Assembly (NCBI GenBank): GCA_902705865.1
Contig: CACSIO010000061.1
Coordinates: 188,251-252,250, forward strand
Source of the DNA: BD1-7 clade bacterium
Lineage (GTDB): Bacteria; Pseudomonadota; Gammaproteobacteria; Pseudomonadales; DT-91
Reading direction: 5' to 3'
Length of the DNA: 64,000 nucleotides
The number at the start of each line of letters is the position of its first letter. Within the stretch, counting starts at the first letter, position 1. Below are positions 53,200 to 62,768 of this stretch, in pieces. The position numbers and the translations under genes are program-made. Below the pieces are notes generated by a model, which was not told the DNA's origin, ran no database searches, and saw only the letters and a program-made list of their open reading frames with translations.

Positions 53200-54105
53200 A
53201 TGGATCAGCAGGCGATCAGCGAAGCTGTTGCGAACATGATTTCTTGTTTGTCGTTCGATGCGAATGGCGTGCCGGATTGGCAGCGATTGATAGATTGTTG
53301 TGCCAAAAAAAACGGCGCTGACTTTGGCCGTATTATTCACCGATCGATATCCCCCGCGATTGATGTGTGCACCGGCACCGGATCAAAACACAATCATGTG
53401 TTTGATTACAACTACGGTGAGTTTCATCTCCAATTGTGCTTTGACGACAGTGTAGCGTTCGAAAAAGCCAAGCAAACTTATCAGGTGTTGGATGTGCACC
53501 TGCGTAATGTGCTGGATCTTGCGTTAAAACAGCATGCGAATCAGTGGCAATTAAGCCTATTTGCCGACGGGGTGAGTGGCTTGGATATTGGTATCGTTAT
53601 CTTCACTCAAGCAGGTGATTGTGAATGGATGAACGATATTGCACGGGAGTTGCTGCTAAGCGAACCCACATGCACCAATTTGTATGACGTCGGCTCGCTA
53701 GCCAATCGTTCGGCGCTAAAAGCCGGTGTTGAGGCGCTTGGTGATCGACAAAGCCCTGTTCAAGACCGGTGGCAAGTCGGTGACGTCTCGGTTCGTTGCA
53801 GCGTTTCGCGTGCGCCCGATGTGCAGCGTTTTCATGCAATCTCTCGCGAGGTTTATGTTTTGGCAGTCACTCAGGAGATGCCAATATCTGAATCTCCACT
53901 GCTCGATAAAGTCCTCAACACCAGCCCCGCACAAACCCGAGTGTTGCGATTGTCTGCAACTGGCATGTCAGCCGATGACGTTGCCAGCGCAACCGGTTAT
54001 ACCAAATCAACGGTGTATTCCTACATAAAAGCCGGTTACAAGCGATTTAACGTGAACAAACAGGCGCAATTGACGGCCAAACTCTGTGCAGATCTACCGG
54101 TTTGA
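53200..54105 (+). CDS. LuxR-type regulator, pair 2, type A
   Basis: A 301-residue regulator with a C-terminal LuxR-type helix-turn-helix: TRVLRLSATGMSADDVASATGYTKSTVYSYIKAGYKRFNVNKQAQLTAKL. The central part (DIGIVIFTQAGDCEWMNDIARELLLSE) looks like a PAS-type sensor. The first ~60 residues align with the type A protein of pair 1 (VPDWQRLI versus RVDWSVLL, same distance from the Met). Pair 1 type A lacks about 100 central residues that are present here. The type B gene starts five bases after the stop, or overlaps by three bases if TTG 54102 is used. No homoserine-lactone-binding signature is seen. Confidence 0.8.
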   Translation: MDQQAISEAVANMISCLSFDANGVPDWQRLIDCCAKKNGADFGRIIHRSISPAIDVCTGTGSKHNHVFDYNYGEFHLQLCFDDSVAFEKAKQTYQVLDVHLRNVLDLALKQHANQWQLSLFADGVSGLDIGIVIFTQAGDCEWMNDIARELLLSEPTCTNLYDVGSLANRSALKAGVEALGDRQSPVQDRWQVGDVSVRCSVSRAPDVQRFHAISREVYVLAVTQEMPISESPLLDKVLNTSPAQTRVLRLSATGMSADDVASATGYTKSTVYSYIKAGYKRFNVNKQAQLTAKLCADLPV

Positions 54106-54110
54106 ACACG

Positions 54111-55214
54111 ATGAAGAATTTACGTAACCCCGATACCCTCAGCTATTACATCGACGCTATCTATCAGTCGGTACTTGAACCGAGCCTGATTGTTCAGGTG
54201 CTGGACGAATTAGCGAACGAAATTTCAGCACCTCAGGGCAGTATCCAGATTGAAAACGAATTTACGCATGAGCTCGGCGCGGTTCATGCGCTGAATTATC
54301 ACGAGGATGCTTTTGAAAGTTATGCAGGCTATTACATTGCACGTGATCCCTGGACGCCGGCATTTTCTCGCCCTGAGAATCGGCATACATTTTTGCCGAG
54401 CCACAAAATCATCACCGACAGAGAATACGTGAAGACCGAATTCTATAGCGACTGGGGACAGTCGAACGGCGTGCGCCACGCGATGGGTACCGTTTTTGAG
54501 GTCGACACAGGCCAAGTGCTGAAAATCACCTTTCAGCGCAATGATCGTCAGCAGGCGTTTGAAGATGAGGTGCAGCAGTTTGTGAATCTATTGCGGCCGC
54601 ACTTTGCCCACTTCGTAAACCTGTCGCCGGTATTTGAAGACCAGAAACAACTACGGGACAGTTGGGTGCAAACACTGAACAGCGTCAATCGACCCGTATG
54701 GGTGGTTGATCGTAACCTTGGGGTGCACTTTATGAATGCTGCCGCTGATCAGCTTGCTAGTGAATCCCTGTCGTTAACACAATCTGGCAAGTCACTCGGT
54801 TGTTCATTGCACGAAGATCAGCAAGCACTGGCGCAGGCAACGGCTGCGGTGTTTTCGGGGATGGAGGCAGTATCGCGACTGGGAACGGATGCTTGTTTTG
54901 AGCGCGTAACACTGGCCACCCTCAACCTCTGGGTGATTCCCTTGGCGCAGAGTGGAGATCCGTTAGCGATCGTCATGGGCCCGGCTAATGTGCCTGACGT
55001 TCGCAAAATTGCAGAAGCCTATGGCCTGACTGAGCGTCAGGCGCAGTTTTGTGTGATGTTATACGATGGCGACACGCTGCAAGAGATCGCGTTTGCGCTG
55101 AATATCTCCGTTAATACGGCACGAAATCACTTATATGAGTGTTTTGAGCGATTGGGCGTTAAGAATCAGTCTGAGCTGATTCTGCAGATATTTGGTGGGT
55201 TGCGGCTTTACTAA
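54111..55214 (+). CDS. LuxR-type regulator, pair 2, type B
   Basis: A 367-residue regulator. The C-terminal helix-turn-helix is YGLTERQAQFCVMLYDGDTLQEIAFALNISVNTARNHLYECFERLGVKNQSELILQIF. A PAS-like middle contains RPVWVVDRNLGVHFMNAAADQLA, as in the pair 1 type B protein. The N-terminal part (AGYYIARDPWTPAFSRPENRHTF, DREYVKTEFYSDW) resembles sensor regions of other LuxR proteins that lack an autoinducer domain. The ATG at 54111 is three codons after a TTG at 54102 that overlaps the upstream stop; either could be used. An intrinsic terminator closes the operon. Confidence 0.8.
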   Translation: MKNLRNPDTLSYYIDAIYQSVLEPSLIVQVLDELANEISAPQGSIQIENEFTHELGAVHALNYHEDAFESYAGYYIARDPWTPAFSRPENRHTFLPSHKIITDREYVKTEFYSDWGQSNGVRHAMGTVFEVDTGQVLKITFQRNDRQQAFEDEVQQFVNLLRPHFAHFVNLSPVFEDQKQLRDSWVQTLNSVNRPVWVVDRNLGVHFMNAAADQLASESLSLTQSGKSLGCSLHEDQQALAQATAAVFSGMEAVSRLGTDACFERVTLATLNLWVIPLAQSGDPLAIVMGPANVPDVRKIAEAYGLTERQAQFCVMLYDGDTLQEIAFALNISVNTARNHLYECFERLGVKNQSELILQIFGGLRLY

Positions 55215-55240
55215 GCCTTGTTGAGAATACTTCAAGCCAT

Positions 55241-55274
55241 AAAAAACCGGGTCGCTTGCGCTGCCCGGTTTTTT
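55241..55274. terminator. Bidirectional terminator, luxR pair 2 / metH
   Basis: AAAAAACCGGG (55241-55251) pairs with CCCGGTTTTTT (55264-55274), loop of 12 bases. A- and T-runs on both sides allow termination of the luxR pair and of the convergent metH. Confidence 0.9.
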
Positions 55275-55297
55275 CTTTGCAGGTAGGTGTTTACCCG

Positions 55298-58200
55298 TTA
55301 AACCTCATACGAAAGATTCGGGCGCAGCCATTTGTGCACCTCATCTAACGTCTGACCTTTACGTTCAGCAACGGAAGTGACCTGATCCTGATCGATTTTA
55401 CCAACAGCAAAATACTTACTCTGTGGATGTGAAAGGTACCAGCCACTGACTGCAGCCGTTGGCATCATTGCGTAGTGTTCGGTCAATTCCACGCCAATGG
55501 CAGCGGTTGCGTCCAATAGCTCAAACAATTTGCCTTTTTCGGTGTGATCCGGGCAAGCAGGGTAGCCAGGAGCAGGGCGGATGCCTTCGTACTTCTCACG
55601 AATCAGGTCTTCGTTGCTCCAGCTTTCATCGCCGACATAACCCCAGTGCTCGGTACGTACTTGCAAGTGCATGTATTCTGCGAGCGATTCCGCCAAGCGA
55701 TCAGCCAGTGCCTTCACCATGATAGCGTTGTAATCATCATGCTCGGCTTCGTATGCTTTAGCGATTTCTTCTGCGTTGATACCAGCAGTGACAACAAAGC
55801 CACCGATGTAATCTTTCTGGCCTTTAGGGGCTACAAAGTCGGCAAGGCTAAGGTTCGGCACGCCAGCGGGTTTTTCCGCCTGTTGGCGCAGGTGGTGCAA
55901 GGTTTTCAGTACATTGCCATCAGCATCGTAGACTTCAATATCATCATGATTAACTTGGTTGGCAGGCCAGAAGCCGATAACTGCTTTGGCTTGTAAGAGC
56001 TTTTTGTCGATGATCATATCGAGCATTTCTTGCGCGTTGGCATAAAGCTCTTTGGCTTGTTCGCCAATGATTTCATCGTTGAAGATCTTCGGGTACTTGC
56101 CGGCCAGCTCCCATGAGATAAAGAACGGGGTCCAGTCAATCGTATCGCGCAGCTCACGCAAATCGATATCATCAAATACTTTGGTGCCGGTGAAGGTTGG
56201 TTCAACGGCGCTAAAGGCACTCCAATCGATATCGGCTTTATTGTCACGTGCCTTATCGATTTTCAATGAGGCCTTGTTGGCACTGCGCTTTGAGGTACGT
56301 TCACGCACCACGTCGTATTCGGCTTTAAGGTCATCAACGAATTTCTGTTTCAAGGTTGATGTCAGCAAGTTGGTTGCTACAGATACAGAGCGTGATGCAT
56401 CAGCAACGTAAACGACTTGATCGTTGTTGTATTTCTGTTCAATTTTTACAGCAGTATGCGCTTTTGACGTTGTTGCTCCGCCAATCATTAGCGGCACCTC
56501 AAAGCCTTGGCGCTGCATTTCACTCGCAACGTGAACCATTTCATCCAGCGATGGTGTGATTAAGCCGGATAAACCGATCAAATCAACGTTTTCTGCCTTG
56601 GCTTTCTTCAAAATCTCTTCGCACGGCACCATTACGCCCATATCGATAACTTCGAAGTTGTTGCATTGCAGTACAACGCCAACAATGTTTTTGCCGATAT
56701 CGTGTACGTCACCTTTAACCGTCGCCATCAAGATTTTGCCGTTGCTCTCAACAACGCCATCTTTTTCGTCTTCTATAAACGGCAGTAAATATGCAACGGC
56801 TTGTTTCATCACACGCGCGCTTTTTACCACCTGCGGCAAGAACATTTTACCGGAGCCGAACAAATCGCCGACCACGTTCATGCCGTCCATTAATGGGCCT
56901 TCGATCACTTCAATGGCGCGATCAAAGCCTAAGCGAGCTTCTTCGGTGTCTTCGGTAATAAAGGTAGTGATACCTTTAACCAGCGAGTGGGTCAGGCGCT
57001 CGTTAACGCTTAGTTCGCGCCACGCTTGAGTATCCGCTTCAACTTTGGCACTGCCGTCACCGCGATATTTTTCGGCAATATCGAGTAGTTTTTCAGTGCC
57101 GTCGTCAGAGGTGTTCATAATCACGGTTTCAACCGCTTCTTTTAGCTCCGCAGGCAAATCATCGTATACGGCTAATTGGCCGGCATTCACGATGCCCATC
57201 GACAAGCCTTTTTGAATGGCGTGATACAGGAAGACGGAGTGAATTGCTTCACGTACCGGGTTATTACCGCGGAAAGAGAACGAAACGTTACTGACACCGC
57301 CGGAGATCAATGCGTGCGGTAATTCGCGCTTGATGAATTCACAACTGTTGATGAAATCGACGGCATAGTTATTGTGCTCTTCAATACCGGTTGCGACGGC
57401 GAAGATATTTGGGTCAAAAATGATATCTGCCGGATTGAAGCCGACCTTGTTTACAAGGATGTCGTACGATCGGCCACAGATTTCATTTTTGCGGGCTTCG
57501 GTGTCTGCTTGGCCAGTTTCATCAAACGCCATAACCACAACAGCGGCACCGTAACGTTTGCACAATGTCGCTTTTTCGATGAACTCCGCTTCACCTTCCT
57601 TCATGCTGATGGAGTTAACAACCGGCTTGCCTTGAATGCACTTTAGGCCAGCTTCGATGATGTCCCATTTAGAGGAGTCGACCATGATGGGTACACGTGA
57701 AATCTCAGGCTCGGAGGCGATCAAGTTTAAAAACTTCACCATTGCCGCCTTAGAATCCAACATGCCTTCGTCCATGTTGATATCGATGATCTGAGCACCG
57801 TTCTCAACTTGGTCACGTGCCACTTGCAGGGCAGTTTCGTAATCTTCTTCAATGATCAGGCGTTTGAATTTCGCAGAACCGGTAACGTTACAACGTTCAC
57901 CAACGTTAACAAACAACGAATCTTTAGTGATGTTGAAGGGCTCTAAACCACTTAAACGACACGCGGGTTCACTGATCGAAATCTCACGGGGTGTTTTGTT
58001 ATCTACGGCTTCCGCAATCGCGGAGATATGCTCAGGCGTTGTGCCACAGCAACCACCGATCATATTTAGCCAGCCTTGCTCGGCAAATTCACCGACTTCA
58101 CCACTAAGGATTTCAGGTAGTTCGTCGTATTGGCCAAACTCGTTAGGCAGACCCGCATTGAAGTGACCGGAGAAGTAGCAATCGGCTGCTTTTGCCAGTT

Positions 58201-58987
58201 CTTCAACAAACGGGCGGATCTCTTTAAAGGCACGGCCACAGTTAGAGCCAACCAGCAATGGTTTGGCGTGAGCGATCGAGTTCCAGAAGGCTTCCGGGCT
58301 TTGACCGGATAATACACGGCCACTGATATCCGGGAAGGTAACCGAGATCATAATCGGCAATTCTTCGCCGCGTTCTTCAAACACATTCTGTACCGCGAAG
58401 ATGGCGGCTTTGGCATTCAGCGTATCGAAGATAGTTTCGATCAGAATAATGTCGGTGCCGCCTTCGATCAGGCCGTGTGTTGCTTCTTCATAATCGGTAA
58501 CTAACTCATCAAAGGTGACGTTACGCGCCGCTGGATCGTTTACATCCGGCGAGATAGACGCTGTTTTTGGCGTAGGGCCAACAACACCTGCAACAAAACG
58601 TGGTTTGCTAGGGTCTTGGGCAGTGTATTCGTCCGCAGCTTCACGAGCGAGCCTAGCTGATTCGACATTCAATTCGTAGGCGATTGATTCGAGGTTGTAA
58701 TCGCCTTGCGCAATCTTGGTAGCATTAAACGAGTTGGTCTCGATCACATCTGCGCCTGCTTTCAGGTAGGCGCGGTGAATATCTTTAATGATGTCAGGGC
58801 GTGTCAGCGACAGAAGGTCGTTATTGCCTTTTAAATCAGATGGAAAATCTTCGAAACGCTCGCCGCGATAGTCTTTATCCTGCAGGTCGTAGCGCTGAAT
58901 CATGGTGCCCATAGCACCATCAATGACGAGGATACGCTTGTCGAGCAGTGATTTCAGAGTGTCGAAAATGGCAGATTGGGCGGCCAT
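55298..58987 (-). CDS. metH: Cobalamin-dependent methionine synthase
   Basis: Transfers a methyl group from 5-methyltetrahydrofolate via cobalamin to homocysteine. The 1,229-residue protein has all four modules. These are the homocysteine-binding barrel with zinc motif [14 protein letters not shown] near residue 316 and the pterin-binding domain ([20 protein letters not shown] near 358). The cobalamin-binding domain has the DxHxxG motif [14 protein letters not shown] near 759. The AdoMet reactivation domain has [14 protein letters not shown] and [15 protein letters not shown] near 1,140. Length equals E. coli MetH (1,227). Start ATG 58987 is followed by [29 protein letters not shown], the normal family start. 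No cobalamin riboswitch is seen upstream; a palindrome 22 bases before the start may be an operator. Confidence 0.97.
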   Translation of the reverse strand: MAAQSAIFDTLKSLLDKRILVIDGAMGTMIQRYDLQDKDYRGERFEDFPSDLKGNNDLLSLTRPDIIKDIHRAYLKAGADVIETNSFNATKIAQGDYNLESIAYELNVESARLAREAADEYTAQDPSKPRFVAGVVGPTPKTASISPDVNDPAARNVTFDELVTDYEEATHGLIEGGTDIILIETIFDTLNAKAAIFAVQNVFEERGEELPIMISVTFPDISGRVLSGQSPEAFWNSIAHAKPLLVGSNCGRAFKEIRPFVEELAKAADCYFSGHFNAGLPNEFGQYDELPEILSGEVGEFAEQGWLNMIGGCCGTTPEHISAIAEAVDNKTPREISISEPACRLSGLEPFNITKDSLFVNVGERCNVTGSAKFKRLIIEEDYETALQVARDQVENGAQIIDINMDEGMLDSKAAMVKFLNLIASEPEISRVPIMVDSSKWDIIEAGLKCIQGKPVVNSISMKEGEAEFIEKATLCKRYGAAVVVMAFDETGQADTEARKNEICGRSYDILVNKVGFNPADIIFDPNIFAVATGIEEHNNYAVDFINSCEFIKRELPHALISGGVSNVSFSFRGNNPVREAIHSVFLYHAIQKGLSMGIVNAGQLAVYDDLPAELKEAVETVIMNTSDDGTEKLLDIAEKYRGDGSAKVEADTQAWRELSVNERLTHSLVKGITTFITEDTEEARLGFDRAIEVIEGPLMDGMNVVGDLFGSGKMFLPQVVKSARVMKQAVAYLLPFIEDEKDGVVESNGKILMATVKGDVHDIGKNIVGVVLQCNNFEVIDMGVMVPCEEILKKAKAENVDLIGLSGLITPSLDEMVHVASEMQRQGFEVPLMIGGATTSKAHTAVKIEQKYNNDQVVYVADASRSVSVATNLLTSTLKQKFVDDLKAEYDVVRERTSKRSANKASLKIDKARDNKADIDWSAFSAVEPTFTGTKVFDDIDLRELRDTIDWTPFFISWELAGKYPKIFNDEIIGEQAKELYANAQEMLDMIIDKKLLQAKAVIGFWPANQVNHDDIEVYDADGNVLKTLHHLRQQAEKPAGVPNLSLADFVAPKGQKDYIGGFVVTAGINAEEIAKAYEAEHDDYNAIMVKALADRLAESLAEYMHLQVRTEHWGYVGDESWSNEDLIREKYEGIRPAPGYPACPDHTEKGKLFELLDATAAIGVELTEHYAMMPTAAVSGWYLSHPQSKYFAVGKIDQDQVTSVAERKGQTLDEVHKWLRPNLSYEV

Positions 58988-59008
58988 GCAGTGTCCTTTG
59001 GTAAATCT

Positions 59009-59028
59009 ATATCAAAATATTTTGATAT
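59009..59028. promoter_or_regulatory. Perfect 20-bp palindrome upstream of metH
   Basis: ATATCAAAATATTTTGATAT is identical to its reverse complement and lies 22 bases upstream of the metH start, in the position of a repressor operator. It is not a MetJ box (AGACGTCT-type) nor a MetR site (TGAA-N5-TTCA). An ArsR-type methionine-cycle regulator such as SahR is a candidate, unverified. Confidence 0.6.
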
Positions 59029-59261
59029 TGTATCAGACCCCCAAGCCGGTGACTATTATCAACTGTTACTGACCTTTTACGCCTGATTATGAGCAATTCA
59101 TCAAATACGAAGAACAATAACGCTTTGAAATCAGGCGACTTTATGAGAGATTAGTTATCCTTTCATAAAAACGAATAACGATAATAAATCTCATAGCTGC
59201 CACTGTCGCGCCGGTATAACTCGGTGCTCTGAATGGCACAGAGAACTGGGTACCTAAACGT

Positions 59262-60590
59262 ATGGAAGTGGTTGAGCACAAAATACCTATCGGTGATCTT
59301 AAAATCGGTATGTATGTGAGCCGGCTTGATAGGCCTTGGCTGGAGACCCCTTTTAAGATCCAGGGCTTGATGATCAAGCATCATGAAGAAATCCTGCAGC
59401 TTGAAAAATATTGCGATCACGTTTTTGTTGACGTATTAAAAGGCCGCAGCCCCGCTGATGCCAAGAATAATTACATCGGGCGCAAACCAGCGCCACCGCC
59501 AAAATATGCTTTCACGCCGATGGATGTGCGTCACGGTACGTATCGTGAAGCAGTGAATTTTGAAGAAGAAAGCAAAAACGCCAATCAGGTTAGCGACGAT
59601 GTTAATAAAGCGCTGACAACAATTACTCAACAGATTAGTCGCGGATCGGCCTTTGAAGAAAAGCCGGTGCGCAATGTCGCCTCGAATATCGTCAGCAGTG
59701 TGATTCGTAACCCGGATGTTATGGCATGGTTAACACGGGTTCGTTTAACTGATGACTATCTGCATCATCATTCCATTCGATGCTCTGTATGGGCGGCCTT
59801 GTTAGGGCGCCATATTGGTTTACGACGCCTAGATCTTGAATTACTGACACAGGCAATGCTACTGAAGGATATCGGTAAGACACGTCTCCCCGATGAAATC
59901 ATCAGTAAAGATGAGCGCAGCCTGAATACTGAGCAGCGTGTTATCTATCGAAAACACGTGGCGATGAGCGTGCAGCTTATTCGTCAAATAAGTGGCATTA
60001 ACCCCAAGATCTTTCCGATTATCGGCGCCCATCGTGAGCGTTATGATGGATCCGGGTATCCGCGTCAACTAAAGGGTGACTCTATTCCCTTGCTGGCGAT
60101 TATCGGCGGCCTAGCCACGTATTACGACGAACTCACAAACCCGAGAGACATTCGTACATCGATTAGTCCATCGTCTGCTGTTAATTTGTTGTATGAAAAG
60201 CGCAATACGCTGTTTCAGGAAGATATCGTTGTCGAATTTATACAAGCGCTGGGTTTATATCCTGCGGGCAGTATCGTCGAATTAAACACCGGTGAGCTTG
60301 CCGTGGTGGTGGAGCAGTATTCTGAGCGTCGGTTGAGGCCTCGAATTGTTGTTGTTACTGACAAGCAAAAAACACCGTTAGCTAACATGAAATCCGTTGA
60401 TTTGTTGGAAGATGCGCTAGCCCCTCAGGAGAAGCAGCAGCTCGACAAAAAATCAAAGCGCGCTAAGCTGCCTCTGGTTTATATTGTTCGCGACCTGCAT
60501 CAGGATGAATACCCACTGGATCTTTTGCGTGTTAAAGAAAAACTATTTATTCCGAATAAAAAACGATTTGGATTCTTCAGCTTCAAGTGA
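59262..60590 (+). CDS. DUF3391 + HD-GYP domain protein, catalytic residues altered
   Basis: A 442-residue protein with an N-terminal DUF3391 domain (VEHKIPIGDLKIGMYVSRLDRPWLETPF, residues 4-31 and on). An HD-GYP domain follows from about residue 140. In the canonical domain the motifs read HDIGK and HHE-x2-DGSGYP. Here they read K202-D203-I-G-K206 (LLKDIGKTRLPDEI) and H257-R258-E259 (AHRERYDGSGYP). The metal-binding His of HD is Lys and one His of HHE is Arg, while GSGYP is intact. HD-GYP enzymes hydrolyse c-di-GMP; this one may be inactive or act as a c-di-GMP-binding effector. Divergent from metH. Confidence 0.83.
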   Translation: MEVVEHKIPIGDLKIGMYVSRLDRPWLETPFKIQGLMIKHHEEILQLEKYCDHVFVDVLKGRSPADAKNNYIGRKPAPPPKYAFTPMDVRHGTYREAVNFEEESKNANQVSDDVNKALTTITQQISRGSAFEEKPVRNVASNIVSSVIRNPDVMAWLTRVRLTDDYLHHHSIRCSVWAALLGRHIGLRRLDLELLTQAMLLKDIGKTRLPDEIISKDERSLNTEQRVIYRKHVAMSVQLIRQISGINPKIFPIIGAHRERYDGSGYPRQLKGDSIPLLAIIGGLATYYDELTNPRDIRTSISPSSAVNLLYEKRNTLFQEDIVVEFIQALGLYPAGSIVELNTGELAVVVEQYSERRLRPRIVVVTDKQKTPLANMKSVDLLEDALAPQEKQQLDKKSKRAKLPLVYIVRDLHQDEYPLDLLRVKEKLFIPNKKRFGFFSFK

Positions 60591-60773
60591 ATGAGGCTGA
60601 ATTCGCCGCTGGTCGTGCAAACCTCCTGTAGCATTGCTGATTGTTTTCGACATCATACAATTGCTCAGGAATTATCCGAAAATACCGCAAAATTCAACGC
60701 TTTACTGTCTCGTGCTTGAGGCAGCCAGCGTTAATCGGTAATATCGCCGTTTTTTGCATTGGAGATTGTGTCC

Positions 60774-61649
60774 ATGATTGAGGGCAGTATCGTTGCATTG
60801 GTTACACCAATGACTGCCGAGGGCCAGGTAGACTGGTCATCGCTTGCCGATTTGGTCGACTGGCACCTGGCGCAGGGCACTGATGCCATTGTCGCTATGG
60901 GAACGACCGGCGAATCGGCCACACTGAATGTCAAAGAGCACCTTGAAGTTATTAAGCGTGTTGTCGATCAGGTGGGTAAACGCATTCCTGTGATTGCCGG
61001 CACCGGTGCCAATAGCACTCAGGAAGCTATAGAGTGGACACAAGAAGCTAAAAAGCTAAATGCTGATGCCTGCTTATTGGTAACTCCATACTACAATAAG
61101 CCGACTCAGGAGGGCCTCTACCTCCATCACAAAGCCATTAACGATGCGGTTGCTATCCCTCAGATGCTCTACAACGTTCCTGGCCGCACCGCTTGTGACA
61201 TGTTGCCAGAAACGGCTATTCGTATTTCGCATTTGAATAATGTTATCGGTATTAAAGAAGCGACCGGTGAACCTCAGCGTGCCCGCGAAATCCTTGCTGG
61301 CTGTGCCGATGACTTTGTCGTTTGGTCGGGTGACGATGGAACCTTCCTTGATCTCATGGCTGAAGGTGCCCGGGGTAATATCTCGGTAACGGCTAACATT
61401 GCTCCTGAGACTATGTCTGCGGTTTGTAAGGCTGCGCTGTCAGGTGACATGGCATTGGCGCGTAAGCTCAATGAGCCGTTGCTCGCATTGCATGATGATT
61501 TGTTCCTTGAGGCAAATCCGATACCGGTGAAGTGGGCGCTGTGGCGCATGAATCGTATCGCAAATGGAATTCGCTTGCCGTTGACTTGGCTCAGCGAGGA
61601 ACATCAGCCCGCCGTAGAAGCGGCTCTTAAAAAGGCAGGATTGGTTTAA
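60774..61649 (+). CDS. dapA: 4-Hydroxy-tetrahydrodipicolinate synthase
   Basis: Condenses pyruvate with aspartate semialdehyde in the lysine/diaminopimelate pathway. The 291-residue product starts MIEGSIVALVTPMTAEGQVDW. It has MGTTGESATLN (pyruvate binding), VTPYYNKPTQEGLYLHH, YNVPGRTACDM with the conserved Tyr near residue 133, and VIGIKEATGE with the Schiff-base Lys near residue 161. ATG 60774 has GGAG nine bases upstream; the upstream TTG is rejected. It starts the dapA-bamC unit. Confidence 0.96.
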   Translation: MIEGSIVALVTPMTAEGQVDWSSLADLVDWHLAQGTDAIVAMGTTGESATLNVKEHLEVIKRVVDQVGKRIPVIAGTGANSTQEAIEWTQEAKKLNADACLLVTPYYNKPTQEGLYLHHKAINDAVAIPQMLYNVPGRTACDMLPETAIRISHLNNVIGIKEATGEPQRAREILAGCADDFVVWSGDDGTFLDLMAEGARGNISVTANIAPETMSAVCKAALSGDMALARKLNEPLLALHDDLFLEANPIPVKWALWRMNRIANGIRLPLTWLSEEHQPAVEAALKKAGLV

Positions 61650-61652
61650 GCG

Positions 61653-62714
61653 ATGAAATCTACAAGTGGTGTCGTATCGGTAATCTCTCTGGCTACTTTG
61701 CTGGTCACCGGGTGCGGGGGCAACGAGCCTACCGACGAAAAGGGAATGATGCGTGATCGCAAATACGACTACCGCTTTATCGAAGAAACTTCTCGCATTA
61801 AAGTCCCCGAAAATCTGAGCTCAGAAGCACTGGTTGATTTGTATCCAGTGCCTGAGCTAAGCCCTTACGCAGGTACTGATTTTGTTTACGACTTGCCGAT
61901 GGCGCCTCAGGCCGTTGGCGCGAACCGCGCGGCAGTTTCCATTCAGCGTTTAGGTGCAAAAGAATGGGTTTTAACCGCATTCTCACCGAGTCAGGTGTGG
62001 CCCCGGTTAAAAGAGTTCATCGCGCAGCAGGGGCTGAGCGTACTGTCTCAGAATGGCGCCAAAGGTATTATTCGAGCCTATCAAGGTGCGCATGTTTTTG
62101 AATTCGACCTTGATCAAGGGTTTCAACGTAATACCTCAGAATTGCAGGTAACCGCTGTGCCGGGCCCGGACGGCTTGTCTGAAATAACATTCACCAAAGC
62201 GCAGGAATATACCCGTGCCGCGGCGCAGTATTTCGCTGATCTTGCTGATAAGCCAACCTATTCATACGCAGCTCAAGGCATCAGCACAGACAAAAAGCTT
62301 GAGATACTCCAGGATCGCACTGGCCAGAAGCAATTGATGCTCAGTATCGACCAGAAACGTGGTCTTGCTGCGCTTCGTGATGCGCTGGCTTCTGCGGGTT
62401 ACAAAATTGATATGATGAATGCGCAGTCGCCGGCATTGACGCTATTGGACGTAACTTATTATCCGGTAAAACCGGAAGACGAGAAGCCGGGCTTTTGGGG
62501 TAAGTTATTTGGTGAGCCAGCGGATGGGTTTGATAAAAACGCACCGTATGCTGGCAATCAGTACTTGATCACAATGCGTTCTATCAAGGGTAAGCAAATC
62601 GTTAATGCTGAATTACCTGCACCTAAAGAAGGCGAGGACACCGAGCGTTCTCCGTTTGAGATGCGTAAGGAAATCAATTACGTTATCTTGCTGTTGCAAA
62701 AACACATGAGTTAA
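61653..62714 (+). CDS. bamC: Outer membrane assembly lipoprotein BamC
   Basis: A component of the BAM complex that inserts beta-barrel proteins in the outer membrane. The 353-residue product has lipoprotein signal MKSTSGVVSVISLATLLVTGC (Cys21). The conserved unstructured N-terminal segment that contacts BamD follows (DRKYDYRFIEETSRIKVPENL, YPVPEL). Two helix-grip domains come next, about 115-225 (WPRLKEFIAQQGLSVLSQNGAKGIIRA) and 235-350. It begins three bases after dapA, the conserved gammaproteobacterial order. Confidence 0.92.
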   Translation: MKSTSGVVSVISLATLLVTGCGGNEPTDEKGMMRDRKYDYRFIEETSRIKVPENLSSEALVDLYPVPELSPYAGTDFVYDLPMAPQAVGANRAAVSIQRLGAKEWVLTAFSPSQVWPRLKEFIAQQGLSVLSQNGAKGIIRAYQGAHVFEFDLDQGFQRNTSELQVTAVPGPDGLSEITFTKAQEYTRAAAQYFADLADKPTYSYAAQGISTDKKLEILQDRTGQKQLMLSIDQKRGLAALRDALASAGYKIDMMNAQSPALTLLDVTYYPVKPEDEKPGFWGKLFGEPADGFDKNAPYAGNQYLITMRSIKGKQIVNAELPAPKEGEDTERSPFEMRKEINYVILLLQKHMS

Positions 62715-62768
62715 GTTTGAAATTGGCCCTTTGTCTTCAGAGGGACCTATAGTGCACTGTATAGCACT

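Noticed and set aside
55298..59261. Cobalamin riboswitch upstream of metH
   Set aside because: The region holds no B12-box-like sequence or room for the aptamer close to the start; only the palindrome is seen.
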